Positions 36,901-44,900 of a stretch of DNA of 64,000 nt are shown here, piece by piece. Positions within the stretch are counted from its first letter, which is position 1. The number at the start of each line of letters is the position of its first letter. Source of the DNA: Anatilimnocola floriformis (GTDB lineage: Bacteria; Planctomycetota; Planctomycetia; Pirellulales; Pirellulaceae); the NCBI RefSeq assembly GCF_024256385.1, contig NZ_JAMLFW010000001.1, positions 3,720,001 through 3,784,000 on the forward strand, read 5' to 3'. Made by a program: the position numbers and the translations under genes. Under the pieces are notes generated by a model that saw only the letters and a program-made list of their open reading frames with translations, made no database searches and was not told where the DNA came from.

Positions 36901-38920
36901 AAACAGTGCCAATGGCACGAGTGTGGGGACGGTTGTCGTGGTCGATCCCGACCTTGGCGATACCAAGTCGTTCTCGATCACTGCCGGCAATGGCAGCGGC
37001 GCGTTCGCCATTAATCCAACGACCGGCCAAATTACCGTGGCCAACTCGCAACTGCTGAACTTCGAAACGACGCCGACATTTTCGCTGACGGTGCAAGTCA
37101 CCGATTCCGGCAATCAATCGGCCAGCAATACGATCACCATTAACCTTACTGATGTGGTCGAAACGGTCGGCGTATCGGTGACGCCCACCTCGGGGCTGAC
37201 CACCACCGAAGCCGGCGGCGTGGCGATCTTCAACATCGTGCTCACCTCGCAACCGACCGCTGACGTCACAATTTCCCTTGGTACGAGCGATGCCACCGAA
37301 GGAACTCCCTCCACGAATAGCGTCACCTTCACGCCGCTCAATTGGAATGTTCCGCAGGTCATCACGATCACCGGCGTCGACGATGCCCTGGTTGACGGCG
37401 ACATCGCTTACTCGATCATCACTGGCGCTGCGGTCAGCACCGATTCGGCCTATTCAGGCGTCGCCGTGCCCGATGTCTCGGTTACAAATCTCGACAACGA
37501 CACTGCGTCGCTGCCGACGATCAGCGATATCGCCAATCAAACGACCCTCGAAGATACGCCGCTGCTCAACGTGCCGTTCACCGTAGGTGATGCGGAAACA
37601 GCCGCGGCATCGCTGACCGTAACTACGAGTTCGAGCGATACCACGCTGTTCCCCACCGGAAGCATCACACTCGGAGGGAGTGGGGCGAATCGCACCATCA
37701 GTCTGTCGCCCGCCGCAAATCTTAGCGGCGTCGCAACGATCACGGTGACGGTGGACGACGGGAGTGGTGGCCTGACTTCGGACACATTCACGATTACCGT
37801 CACCGCGGTGAACGACGCACCGACTCTCAGCGCGATTGCCAGCATCCCCTCGCTGCCGAATGGCTCGGGTTTGCAAACCATCAATTTGACTGGCATCACG
37901 GCTGGTGGCGGCGAGTCGCAGACACTCACCGTGACTGCCGTCTCGAGCAATCCGGCGCTAATCCCGAACCCGACCATTACTTACACATCGCCGAACAGCA
38001 CGGGATCGCTCAGCTTTACGCCTGTAGCAGGCCAATCGGGCACAGCCACCATCACGGTGACGGTTACCGACAACGGCGGCACGGCGAATGGTGGCGTGAA
38101 CACAATTACGCGCACCTTCACCGTGACGATTGCTCCCAGCAACACCACGCCCAACCTGGTAGCCGTCATTCCTGATGTGGAAAATCCAGGCAAGAACGTG
38201 CTGGTGATCAACGGCAGTCAATCGATTGATTTGATCAGCGTGGTACGGAGCGGCAATCGTACGCTGGTAGTCGTGCCGCTGAGTCGCGTGATCAGCTACT
38301 TCGACAACAGCACCTTCGATCGCATTCTGATCAACGGATTGGCCGGCCACGACCGGATCATTCTCGACCCGTTGATCACCAAACCGGCGACGATCAACGG
38401 CGATGACGGCAACGACATCATCATGTCTGGCGGTGGCAACGACGTGCTGCATGGCGGCGCTGGCAACGATTTCATCTTTGCTCGCGGCGGCAATGACTTC
38501 GTCTACGGCGACGCCGGCGTCGATTATCTCTATGGCGAAGCCGGAAACGATGTCATCCTCGGCGGCGCCGGCAACGACTGGATCTCCGGCGGCGAAGGGG
38601 CCGACATTCTAAACGGCGGCGAAGGACTGGACACCATCTTCGGCGACGGCGGCGACGATTTGATTATCAGCGGTAACTTCAGCCTGGCAACGAACACGAG
38701 CGAACTGCTCGCGATCCAAGCCATCTGGACTTCCAGCCAGCCGTTCAACACTCGCATTACCAACCTGGCCAGTAAGGTGAATAGCACCACAGTGACCAGC
38801 GACGGCAAGTTCGACTGGGTCTACACGGGAGCAGGTCGTGACTGGGTGGTCGACTACGCACTGATGGATTTGCTGTTCGACTTCAACTACAGCACGACGA
38901 GCGGTGACAAACGGAACTAA
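30917..38920 (+). CDS. Giant surface protein: LEPR signal, 14 CSPG/cadherin-like repeats, Calx-beta/Big modules, RTX C-terminus
   Basis: 2667 residues from the ATG at 30917 (AAGGA seven bases upstream). The N-terminus has the planctomycete extracellular motif 'IEGLEPRDLMAVDS' near 40-50. A probable beta-sandwich domain follows ('TPFVENFDGMG'), then one bacterial Ig-like module and 14 repeats of about 113 residues with 'TVAEGA', 'NGTFTQADINxGLxxYxHNGSETTSDSFTFTVSDG' and 'TITPVNDAP', matching chondroitin-sulfate-proteoglycan/cadherin-3 repeats. Next come a cadherin repeat ('FAIAENSANGTSVGTVV'), a Calx-beta-like module, two more Ig-like modules and about seven RTX calcium-binding nonapeptides ('GGAGNDFIFARGGNDFVYG'). 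It is most likely a calcium-dependent surface adhesin or matrix protein. No C-terminal membrane anchor is seen. Confidence 0.9.
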   Translation: MLEFFASSLCRAPRQTIATNSQTAAARRRHFLNQFRKSQIEGLEPRDLMAVDSITALNTPFVENFDGMGSAGTAALPSGFRGGADYATGATTATFAYGSTGTGVVTGTSSGGIINWANGVTASSTDRALGFLNTGSYTSPKSFFVAVTNNSGSTITSLNIEWDYEKYRSGSRQYDWTFFHGSTSAATIAETGGNQSYAADAGNATVSNPPLTTAKSVSLTGLSIPAGTVYYLRWTYTGLGGSTNGQGIGIDNLKVTAAGSAAAPNVSPTNTVPAAQTTNEDTPLVFSTANSNVISIADPDAATGTMLLQLSVTNGTLTLGSTTNLAGTGNGTDTLSYTGTLADLNAALQGLSFAPTANFSGNATLTITSNDQGNTGSGGALSDTDTVAITVTPVNDAPTLQNNLGLTVAEGAPATVITGAMLQVNDVDNTAAQLIYTVTALPTNGILTNGVTPLALNGTFTQADIAAGLISYAHNGSETTTDSFTFTVSDGTAGIPATVFPITITPVNDIPTLTTNAGLTVAEGAPATVITNARLLVSDNDNLATALLYTVTLLPTGGTLAKNGTPLAANDTFTQADIDGGLITYAHAGGEAIGDSFTFTVTDGAGGNIPATTFAISITPVNDAPTLTTNAGLTVAEGAAATTITNTQLLVSDVDNTPLQLTYTLGTAPTFGTLSLSGVPLAAAGTFTQADINSGLVKYAHNGSETTADSFTFTVSDGTATIPSTTFNITITPVNDLPVLATNSPLTVAEGAPATTIANTNLLTTDADATAAQLVYTVTLLPTNGVLSLSGSPLLVNQTFTQADINNSLLKYAHNGSETTSDSFTFTVSDGTATLPVSTFNITITPVNDAPTLTNNVLLIVAEGATNIAITSTNLLASDAESPATNLTYTLSSVPANGTLALSGTPLALNGTFTQANINSGLLTYSHSGSETTSDSFMFTVSDGTATLPVSTFNITITPVNDAPVLATNSPLTVAEGAAATTITSANLVVTDADNTAAQLIYTVTSIPANGVLSLSGSALAVNQTFTQADINNSLLKYAHNGSETTSDSFTFTVTDGAVTLPGSTFSIMITAVNDPPTLTNNTSLTVAEGATNAAITSTNLLVSDGDTGAAGLTYTLTAVPANGTLALSGAPLGIGGTFTQANINAGLLTYSHNGSETTSDSFTFTVSDGNSSIAATTFSITVTPVNDTPTLTTNIGLTVAEGAAATTIASSQLAVTDPDATPVQVVYTVTVLPTNGVLSLGGAAVGINGTFTQADINAGLVKYAHNGSETTSDSFTFTVSDSSTGSIPTTIFAITVTPVNDAPVVATNAGLTVSEGAPATVIGSALLNATDVDSNNLTLTYAIVTLPTNGTLSVNGAPLTAAGTFTQAQVNGGQLAYAHNGSETTSDSFSFTVSDGAGGSTLPTIFAIAITAVNDPPVLATNSGLTNVPLNTSVTLTGSNLLTTDADNTATQLVYTVGTAPAGTLTLTGTGVLTAGGTFTQDDINTGKVSYAAPAAGVADSFTFTVSDGTATLPTATFTIGLIAANTSPTIVNNVGLTLAEGATSPISNTLLQVTDAQQSAANLTYTITAIPANGVLLLNSTPLTLNGTFTQADINAGLLSYTHNGSETTGDSFTFTVADGAGGTIPATTFTITITAVNDAPVLAVNTGLTVFEGDAATTITSAQLAVTDVDNGAAQIVFTVLSIPANGTLALSGTALGINATFTQADINNGLVTYAHNGSETTSDTFSFSVTDGNTTIASTPFAITVTPVNDAPVLSVNAGLTVAEGAAATVITSARLAVTDADTPAASITFTVTATPANGTLLRNGTPLAISSTFTQADINNGLLSYTHNGSETTSDAFSFTVSDGAGGTIAATTFAITVTAVNDAPVLAVNTGLTVAEGATATTITTARLQVTDVDTPAAQITYTVTALPANGTLLLNSTQLALNGTFTQADINNGLLKYTHNGSETTSDSFSFTVSDGAGGSISATTLAITVTPVNDAPTIAPQTFAIAENSANGTSVGTVVVVDPDLGDTKSFSITAGNGSGAFAINPTTGQITVANSQLLNFETTPTFSLTVQVTDSGNQSASNTITINLTDVVETVGVSVTPTSGLTTTEAGGVAIFNIVLTSQPTADVTISLGTSDATEGTPSTNSVTFTPLNWNVPQVITITGVDDALVDGDIAYSIITGAAVSTDSAYSGVAVPDVSVTNLDNDTASLPTISDIANQTTLEDTPLLNVPFTVGDAETAAASLTVTTSSSDTTLFPTGSITLGGSGANRTISLSPAANLSGVATITVTVDDGSGGLTSDTFTITVTAVNDAPTLSAIASIPSLPNGSGLQTINLTGITAGGGESQTLTVTAVSSNPALIPNPTITYTSPNSTGSLSFTPVAGQSGTATITVTVTDNGGTANGGVNTITRTFTVTIAPSNTTPNLVAVIPDVENPGKNVLVINGSQSIDLISVVRSGNRTLVVVPLSRVISYFDNSTFDRILINGLAGHDRIILDPLITKPATINGDDGNDIIMSGGGNDVLHGGAGNDFIFARGGNDFVYGDAGVDYLYGEAGNDVILGGAGNDWISGGEGADILNGGEGLDTIFGDGGDDLIISGNFSLATNTSELLAIQAIWTSSQPFNTRITNLASKVNSTTVTSDGKFDWVYTGAGRDWVVDYALMDLLFDFNYSTTSGDKRN
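32111..36864 (+). repeat. Array of 14 in-frame repeats of about 340 bases
   Basis: The repeat unit begins at 'TL/VL..N..LTVAEGA' and is 339-342 bases where I measured it (starts at 32111, 32450 and 32792). Protein identity between units is high and some DNA is nearly identical: about 55 bases starting in the 'GTGAGCGATGGCACGG' word near 33398 recur near 33737. Unit 10 (from about 35169) is divergent and lacks the AEGA motif. The pattern indicates growth by recombination between units. Confidence 0.85.
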
Positions 38921-38936
38921 CCGTTATTCATCTCGA

Positions 38937-38964
38937 CGCGCAGCAGACTCGGCTTTGCTGCGCG
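38937..38964. terminator. GC-rich bidirectional hairpin between convergent genes
   Basis: CGCGCAGCA (38937-38945) and TGCTGCGCG (38956-38964) form a perfect 9-base-pair stem with a 10-base loop, placed between the stop of the giant gene (38920) and the stop of the kinase gene (38966). There is no clear T-tract, so its efficiency as an intrinsic terminator is uncertain. Confidence 0.5.
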
Positions 38965-38965
38965 C

Positions 38966-40537
38966 TCACTCGGCAGCTTGTTGGATCAGCATCCTCAGCG
39001 TTTCAAATTCGACGGGCTTCGTCAGGTGATGGTTGAAGCCGGCATGCTTCGATTGAAGTCGATCGGACTCTTGCCCCCAGCCGGTGAGCGCAACGAGGAT
39101 CGTGCTCGCACCAAGATCGCTGCGAATTTGCCGGGCAGCTTCATAGCCATTGAGAATTGGCAGTCCTATGTCCATGAAAATTACCGTCGGCCTCCAATGG
39201 TTCGCCGTGTTAACGGCCTGCGCTCCATCAAATGCCACCTGCACCTCGTAGCCGAGGACCTGCAAAAGCTTTACCAGCGACTCGGCGGAGTCACGATTGT
39301 CATCGACCACGAGCACCCGAGCCCGAGCGATAGCTGCGGATTCAGGCGTGGGGCGCACTGTCGTTTGAGGCGAGGAAATCGTCGGTTTTTCGCGTGGAAT
39401 CGAGATTGCGAATTCACTTCCCTTGCTGTGTCCCTCGCTACGAGCCACAACCGTACCCTGGTGAAGTTCAACTAACCTTTTCACCAGCGTGAGGCCGATT
39501 CCGAGGCCTCCTTCGGTGCGTTCCAGCGTGCGATCGACCTGAGTGAACAGATCAAACACCTTCGGCAGCATTTCGGCCGAGATGCCAATGCCGTTGTCGC
39601 GAACGCTGACGCTGAATTGCTGCTGATCGCAGGTTGCAGTCAGCCAAATTGTTCCCTCATCGTCGGTGTACTTGGCTGCGTTGTTCAGCAAGTTCATCAC
39701 AACCTGGGTGAGCCTCGCCCCATCACCCTGAACCAGGCAATCCTCGTCCGCGACGTTGACGATCAGTCGATGCTTGTGCCGATTGATGAGAGGGCGACTG
39801 GCTTCGACGGCATTCGCAACGATCATCGCCAGCGGCAGCGTTTCTTTGCGCAGCTCGATCTTACCGCGACTAACCCGGGAGACGTCCAAGAGGTCGTCGA
39901 CCAGACGACTCAATTGCTGTGCCTGCCGATCCAGGATGTTGATTACTTTCTCGGTTTCCGTTGGCAATCCTACGTAACGCAAGATTTCGATGGCGTTGCG
40001 AATCGGCGCCAAAGGATTGCGCAGTTCATGCGCCAGCATGGCCAGAAATTCATCCTTGCGGCGATCGGCTTCCTTCAGTGCTTCGGTATTCTTCCGAGCC
40101 TCTTCCAATAACCTGGAGATTTCATCCCGCTGCCGAATGGCCTCATGCCGCTGCAAATAGAGTTCAGCAAAGACGTCCGCCTTGCTTCGCAAGATTTCAG
40201 AATCAATCGGCTTCTGCAGAAAATCTACGGCTCCTGCCTCATAGCCCTGGAATCGGCGCTGCTTATCAGAGACACCCGCCGTGAGAAAAATGATTGGCAC
40301 CCGTCGCGTACGTTCCGTGCCACGCATTAGCTCGGCCAATTCGAAGCCATTCATTCCCGGCATTTGCACGTCGACCAGAGCTAGAGCAACTTCATGTTGC
40401 AAGAGCAACTCCAGCGCATCGGCGCCAGAGCGTGCGCGGAGTAGCACTCGCCCTTCGCGCCGCAGGAGCGCTTCCAAGGCGACGAGGTTTTCCTCAAGAT
40501 CGTCGACCAGCAAAAAGTACACAGGCGCAGTTGTCAT
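38966..40537 (-). CDS. REC - histidine kinase - REC hybrid signalling protein
   Basis: 523 residues from the ATG at 40537, which overlaps the cheB stop (ATGA) behind GGTGGGAG. The N-terminal receiver has Asp in 'LALVDVQMPGMNG'; a helical linker follows, then HisKA 'MLAHELRNPLAPIRNAIEIL' (His near 172), HATPase with 'LLNNAAKYT', 'DNGIGIS' and 'GGLGIGLTLVKRL', and a C-terminal receiver with 'VIFMDIGLPILNG'. There is no membrane segment, so it is cytoplasmic and probably receives phosphate from, or responds to, the membrane hybrid kinase at the head of this operon. Confidence 0.92.
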   Translation of the reverse strand: MTTAPVYFLLVDDLEENLVALEALLRREGRVLLRARSGADALELLLQHEVALALVDVQMPGMNGFELAELMRGTERTRRVPIIFLTAGVSDKQRRFQGYEAGAVDFLQKPIDSEILRSKADVFAELYLQRHEAIRQRDEISRLLEEARKNTEALKEADRRKDEFLAMLAHELRNPLAPIRNAIEILRYVGLPTETEKVINILDRQAQQLSRLVDDLLDVSRVSRGKIELRKETLPLAMIVANAVEASRPLINRHKHRLIVNVADEDCLVQGDGARLTQVVMNLLNNAAKYTDDEGTIWLTATCDQQQFSVSVRDNGIGISAEMLPKVFDLFTQVDRTLERTEGGLGIGLTLVKRLVELHQGTVVARSEGHSKGSEFAISIPREKPTISSPQTTVRPTPESAAIARARVLVVDDNRDSAESLVKLLQVLGYEVQVAFDGAQAVNTANHWRPTVIFMDIGLPILNGYEAARQIRSDLGASTILVALTGWGQESDRLQSKHAGFNHHLTKPVEFETLRMLIQQAAE

Positions 40538-41145
40538 GCTTGTTCTCCCACCTGACACTGGGCCAGAAAAGTTCCGATTTGTTCGAGCTGCAGAACCAAT
40601 GCACTGGGACAGACTAGCAGCGCCGCTTCCGGCATCGCGGACGATCGCGCGGATTCCGGCAACTGCACGACGGCGACACCGCCGTTCTGAACAATGGCTT
40701 GCAACCCCTTCGCGCCGTCACTGTTCGCACCGGAAAGGATGACGCCGCATAAGCCTGTGCCAAACGCGTCACTGGCCGTTTCAAAGAGTACATCAATCGA
40801 AGGGCGCGAGAACATGACTTGCTCCTCGCTCGAGAGCGACAGATGGAAATCCTTCTCAACCAGCAAGTGATAGTCAGGGGGCGCGAAGTATACCGTGCCC
40901 GCTTGAATGGGCTCTTTGTCGGCGGCTTCGAGTAGTTTCACCTGGCATCGTTTTTGAAAAAGGTCGACCAACGAAAATCTGGATTCCGCCGGAATATGTA
41001 CCACAACCATCACCGGAATCGGGAACTGCGCGGGCAATTTCGGCAAGATTGCGCCCAGCGCTTCGACGGCGCCAGCCGACGCGCCAATCACAATTGCGCG
41101 AAAGCGCTGCCTTGGAACAACTGAATCTGGTTTGTGCTCAGCCAT
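40534..41145 (-). CDS. cheB: CheB-type methylesterase domain protein without receiver domain
   Basis: 203 residues, starting at 41145 and overlapping cheR by 8 bases. Catalytic elements are Ser in 'IVIGASAGAVEALGAIL', His in 'VVVHIPAESRF' and Asp in 'GVILSGANSDGAKGLQAI', all as in CheB. The N-terminal receiver of chemotaxis CheB is absent. It demethylates or deamidates glutamyl residues on a target protein. No chemoreceptor genes are nearby, so the target may be the coiled-coil region of the hybrid kinase in the same operon. An alternative ATG lies at 41160. Confidence 0.9.
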   Translation of the reverse strand: MAEHKPDSVVPRQRFRAIVIGASAGAVEALGAILPKLPAQFPIPVMVVVHIPAESRFSLVDLFQKRCQVKLLEAADKEPIQAGTVYFAPPDYHLLVEKDFHLSLSSEEQVMFSRPSIDVLFETASDAFGTGLCGVILSGANSDGAKGLQAIVQNGGVAVVQLPESARSSAMPEAALLVCPSALVLQLEQIGTFLAQCQVGEQA

Positions 41146-41974
41146 TTCCAGGGCCTCCATGCTTCTGGTAAAGGCGGGCCTCGCGCGAGAACTCCGCAAA
41201 AGCATTGGCATGCGCTGAAAACCGCAGGCTCTCTTTCGAACCGATGCCGAGAAATCCACGTCGCACCAGCGAATCCTTGAACAGGCCCACCGCGCGGTCC
41301 TGCAGCGCTCGCTCGAAATAAATCAGCACATTACGGCAAGAGATCAGGTGCATTTCGGCGAAGACGGCATCGCTCACCAGGCTGTGATCGGAGAATACCG
41401 CCCGCGCACGCAGTGACTTATCAAAAACAGCCGCGCCATACGCGGCCGTGTAATAGTCCGACAACGATGATTTGCCGCCGGATAACTGATGGTTCTTCGT
41501 GAACAAGGCGATCCGATCCAGGCTGTATACCCCTGCTTCGGCCTTTCGATATGCCTCCGGATTGATATCCGTGCCGTAGAAAATTGTCCGTTCTTCCAGC
41601 CCTTCCTCGCGAAACAAGATGATCAGCGAATAGAGTTCTTCGCCGGCGCTGCAGCCCGCAACCCAAACTTTCAAAGAAGGGTAGGTGCGGAGATGAGGAA
41701 CGACGTGTTCACGGATGGCAGCGAAGTACGACGGGTCGCGGAACATCTCGCTGACCTGGACCGTCAAGTACGAAAGCATCTTCGGCAGTACCGTCGGGTC
41801 ATGCAGCACTCGGTCCTGCAGCTGCGAAAAGCTTTCGCACTGAAAATGCTCGCGAGCCTGCACCAGGCGTCGCTTCAGCGAAGCCATTGCATAGCCACGA
41901 AAATCGTAGTGATAACGGTGAAACAGGGCATCCAGCAGCAGCCGAATCTCGATATCGTCCGTCTTACTCTGCAC
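41138..41974 (-). CDS. cheR: CheR-type SAM-dependent glutamate methyltransferase
   Basis: 278 residues from a GTG start. The N-terminal helical domain is 'FRGYAMASLKRRLVQARE'; the Rossmann SAM site is 'LKVWVAGCSAGEELYSLIILF' and 'FYGTDINPEAYRKAEAGVYS', and the CheR signature is 'MHLISCRNVLIYFERALQ'. It methylates glutamates, opposed by the overlapping CheB. It lies 11 bases after the hybrid kinase stop, in a four-gene unit. Confidence 0.92.
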   Translation of the reverse strand: MQSKTDDIEIRLLLDALFHRYHYDFRGYAMASLKRRLVQAREHFQCESFSQLQDRVLHDPTVLPKMLSYLTVQVSEMFRDPSYFAAIREHVVPHLRTYPSLKVWVAGCSAGEELYSLIILFREEGLEERTIFYGTDINPEAYRKAEAGVYSLDRIALFTKNHQLSGGKSSLSDYYTAAYGAAVFDKSLRARAVFSDHSLVSDAVFAEMHLISCRNVLIYFERALQDRAVGLFKDSLVRRGFLGIGSKESLRFSAHANAFAEFSREARLYQKHGGPGNG

Positions 41975-41985
41975 CAGCGATTTCC

Positions 41986-44900
41986 TTAGCGGGGCATCCA
42001 GACGCGAACGAGTGACAGCAACTTCTCGACATCGAGAGGCTTCGGAATGTAATCATTGGCTCCCGCCGAGAGACATTGCTCCTGGTCGTCTTTCATCGCC
42101 TTCGCCGTCAACGCGATGATCGGCATCTCGCGCCAGGCCGGATTCTTGCGGATCTCCCGCATGCACGTAATGCCATCCATCTCTGGCATCATGATGTCCA
42201 TCAGCACCAGATCGATTGGCTTGTCCGTTTTCGCTTTCTCGAGAGCCGTCAATGCCTCTCGGCCGTTGCGGGCAATCTGCACGATGGCGCCACGAGGTTC
42301 AAGAATGCTCGTCAGCGCAAAAACATTGCGCACATCATCTTCGACCACTAGAATCCGGCGCCCCTCCAAATCGGCTTCGCGACTGCGCGCGGTTTCCAGC
42401 ATGCGCCGCTGTTCGGCTGGCAGCGTGGCAACCATTTGATGCAGGAACAAAGTGACTTCGTCCAGCAATCGTTCCGGGGACTTGGCTCCCTTGATGATGA
42501 TCGACTTCGAATACCGACGCAGCCGTTGCTCCTCATCGACCGACAACTCGCGGCCGGTGTAAACGATCACCGGCGGGAAAGAGTACGACTGTTCTTTGCT
42601 CAATGTTTCCAGCAGTGCATAGCCGGAGGTATCCGGCAAAGTCAGATCCAGCACCATGCAATCAAACGTCGCATCCTTCAGCAGCGACAGACACTCTGCG
42701 GCTGTTCTCGCGCCGGTCGTCGAGACTTCGTGAGAGCCCAAAAGCTTCTGCAAGCTGTCGAGTTGACGAGGGTCATCTTCCACGACCAAAACTCGCCGCA
42801 TCTTCTGCAAGAGCCTGCTCTCGATCCGATGCAATACGTCCACGAGCTCTTCGCGTTTCACCGGTTTCAGCATGTACCCGACGGCGCCGAGCGATAGCGC
42901 TGTTTGCGCATAGTCGCTGGCCGAGATCACGTGCACCGGCAAGTGTCGCGTTCGCGCGTCGCGCTTCAAGCGGTCCAGCACGGTCAGACCCGATTGATCG
43001 GGTAGCCCCACATCCAAAATGATGGCGCTCGGCAAGTGTTGCGTCGCCAGCTGAAGCCCTTCTTCGGCCGTGGTCGCAATCAAGGCATCAAAGTTCAGTT
43101 CATGGGCCAGATCGTAAAGAATCCTGGCGAACGACAGGTCGTCCTCAACCAACAGAATAAGGCGCCTCCCTGCCGACAAGCGTTCGCGGTCATCTTCGAT
43201 CAGGCGCTGAACGGCAGCACGGCCCTCGCCAATCGGACCTACAACCACAGGTTGGGGAGTGTGCGACACGATATTGAAGTCAGTTTGCTCTGGCGGGGCA
43301 TTCGGCTTCCGTTGCACGACTTCACGATTGATCGAGAGGGGCAAGGTGATCGTGAAAGTGCTGCCGCCACCGGGCGTGCTTTCCAGTTCGATTCTCCCGC
43401 CGAGCAGGCGCGTCAGCTCGCGTGAAATTGAGAGTCCTAGACCTGTTCCACCGTATTTGCGATTCGTGGTGCCATCGGCCTGACGAAAGGCTTCGAAAAT
43501 GATCTGCTGCTGATGTGCCGGGATGCCGATTCCTGTATCCGAAACGGCAAAGCGCAATTCCTGGTTCGCCGTTTGACTGACCTTCAGTTGAACGCTGCCG
43601 CGCTCTGTAAACTTGAATGCGTTGGAGAGGAGATTGCGAAGAATCTGCTCCAGACGTTGACCATCCGTCTCGAAGATCTTCGGACAGTCAGCAGCCAGTC
43701 CAGTCTTGAATTCGAGCCCCTTTTGCGTTGCGACCGGCAAAAAGGTCCGAGCCACATCTTCGATCAACTGCGACAGGCGAACGCTCTCCGGGCGAACCTC
43801 CATGTGGCCAGCTTCGATTTTGGACAGGTCCAAGATGTCGTTGATCAAATTGAGCAGGTCATTGCCGGCTGATTCGATATTTCGGGCGAACTGAACCTGT
43901 TCGGGAGTGAGGTTGCGGTTCGGATTGTCCCCCAGCAACTTGGCGAGAATCAATGATGAATTGAGCGGCGTCCGCAACTCGTGCGACATATTCGCGAGGA
44001 AGTCGGACTTATACTGGCTCGCTTGCTCCAGTTCTCGCGCCTGTCGCTCGAGCGATGCCTGAGTCCGCGCCAAATCGTCGCGCTGCGTTTCAAGCGTCTG
44101 GGCGTGCTCTTCGAGTTGCGAATTGGTTTGCTCGAGTTCAACTTGCTGTTGCTCCAACCGCGTCTGCGACTCTTTGAGCGCGCTGCTTTGTTCTTCCAAT
44201 TCTTCGTTACCCACCCGCAGTTCTTCACTCTGCGCTTGCAACTCTTCGGCTTGCCGCTGAGTCTCTTCCAAGAGGTTGTGCAAGTGGGCCCGGTAGTGCG
44301 CCGACTTGACGGCTACGCCGATCGATTCGGAGATGTTCTGCAGAAACTCGGTCGTCTTGGAATCAGGTGGTTCCAGAAAACCAAGCTCGACCACTGCATT
44401 GGTTTCGGAATCTGGCGAGAAGGGAGCGATGGCGAGGTGTCTTGGCTTGCTGCGACCGAGGCCAGAGCCGAAGACTAGATAGCCTTCAGGAATGTCATTC
44501 AGGATCGAAGGCTTACCGTCATCGGCAGCCTTCCCGAGCAATCCTTCGCCGGACGAGAATTCTTGGAGCACTCCACTGTCGGCGGGGACCGCAAACGTGG
44601 ACAAGAGTTTGAATTGGCCTTCATCCCTGGCAAAGAAGATTCCCGCCTGCGCATTCAAATACTCGGCTAGAAATTTCAACACGCGATTGCTGAGTTGGTC
44701 GATGGTGGGATCGCCCACCATTTCGCGGCTCAAGCCGCTTTGACCATTCAAAAGCCATTCTTGCCTGGCGCGAGTCAGCATCGCGCGGCGAACGAGATAG
44801 GCCACCACGGAGGAGAGCACAATACCGAGTAATCCCGTCAGCACGCCGCTGGCAACTGCCGTGAGGTATGCCTGGTCCATCTCGCGCAGCCGGTCTGCAC

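Noticed and set aside
33488-37252. Several long minus-strand frames opposite the repeat gene
   Set aside because: They repeat because the sense gene repeats; products are Arg/Val/Ser-rich and lack start signals.
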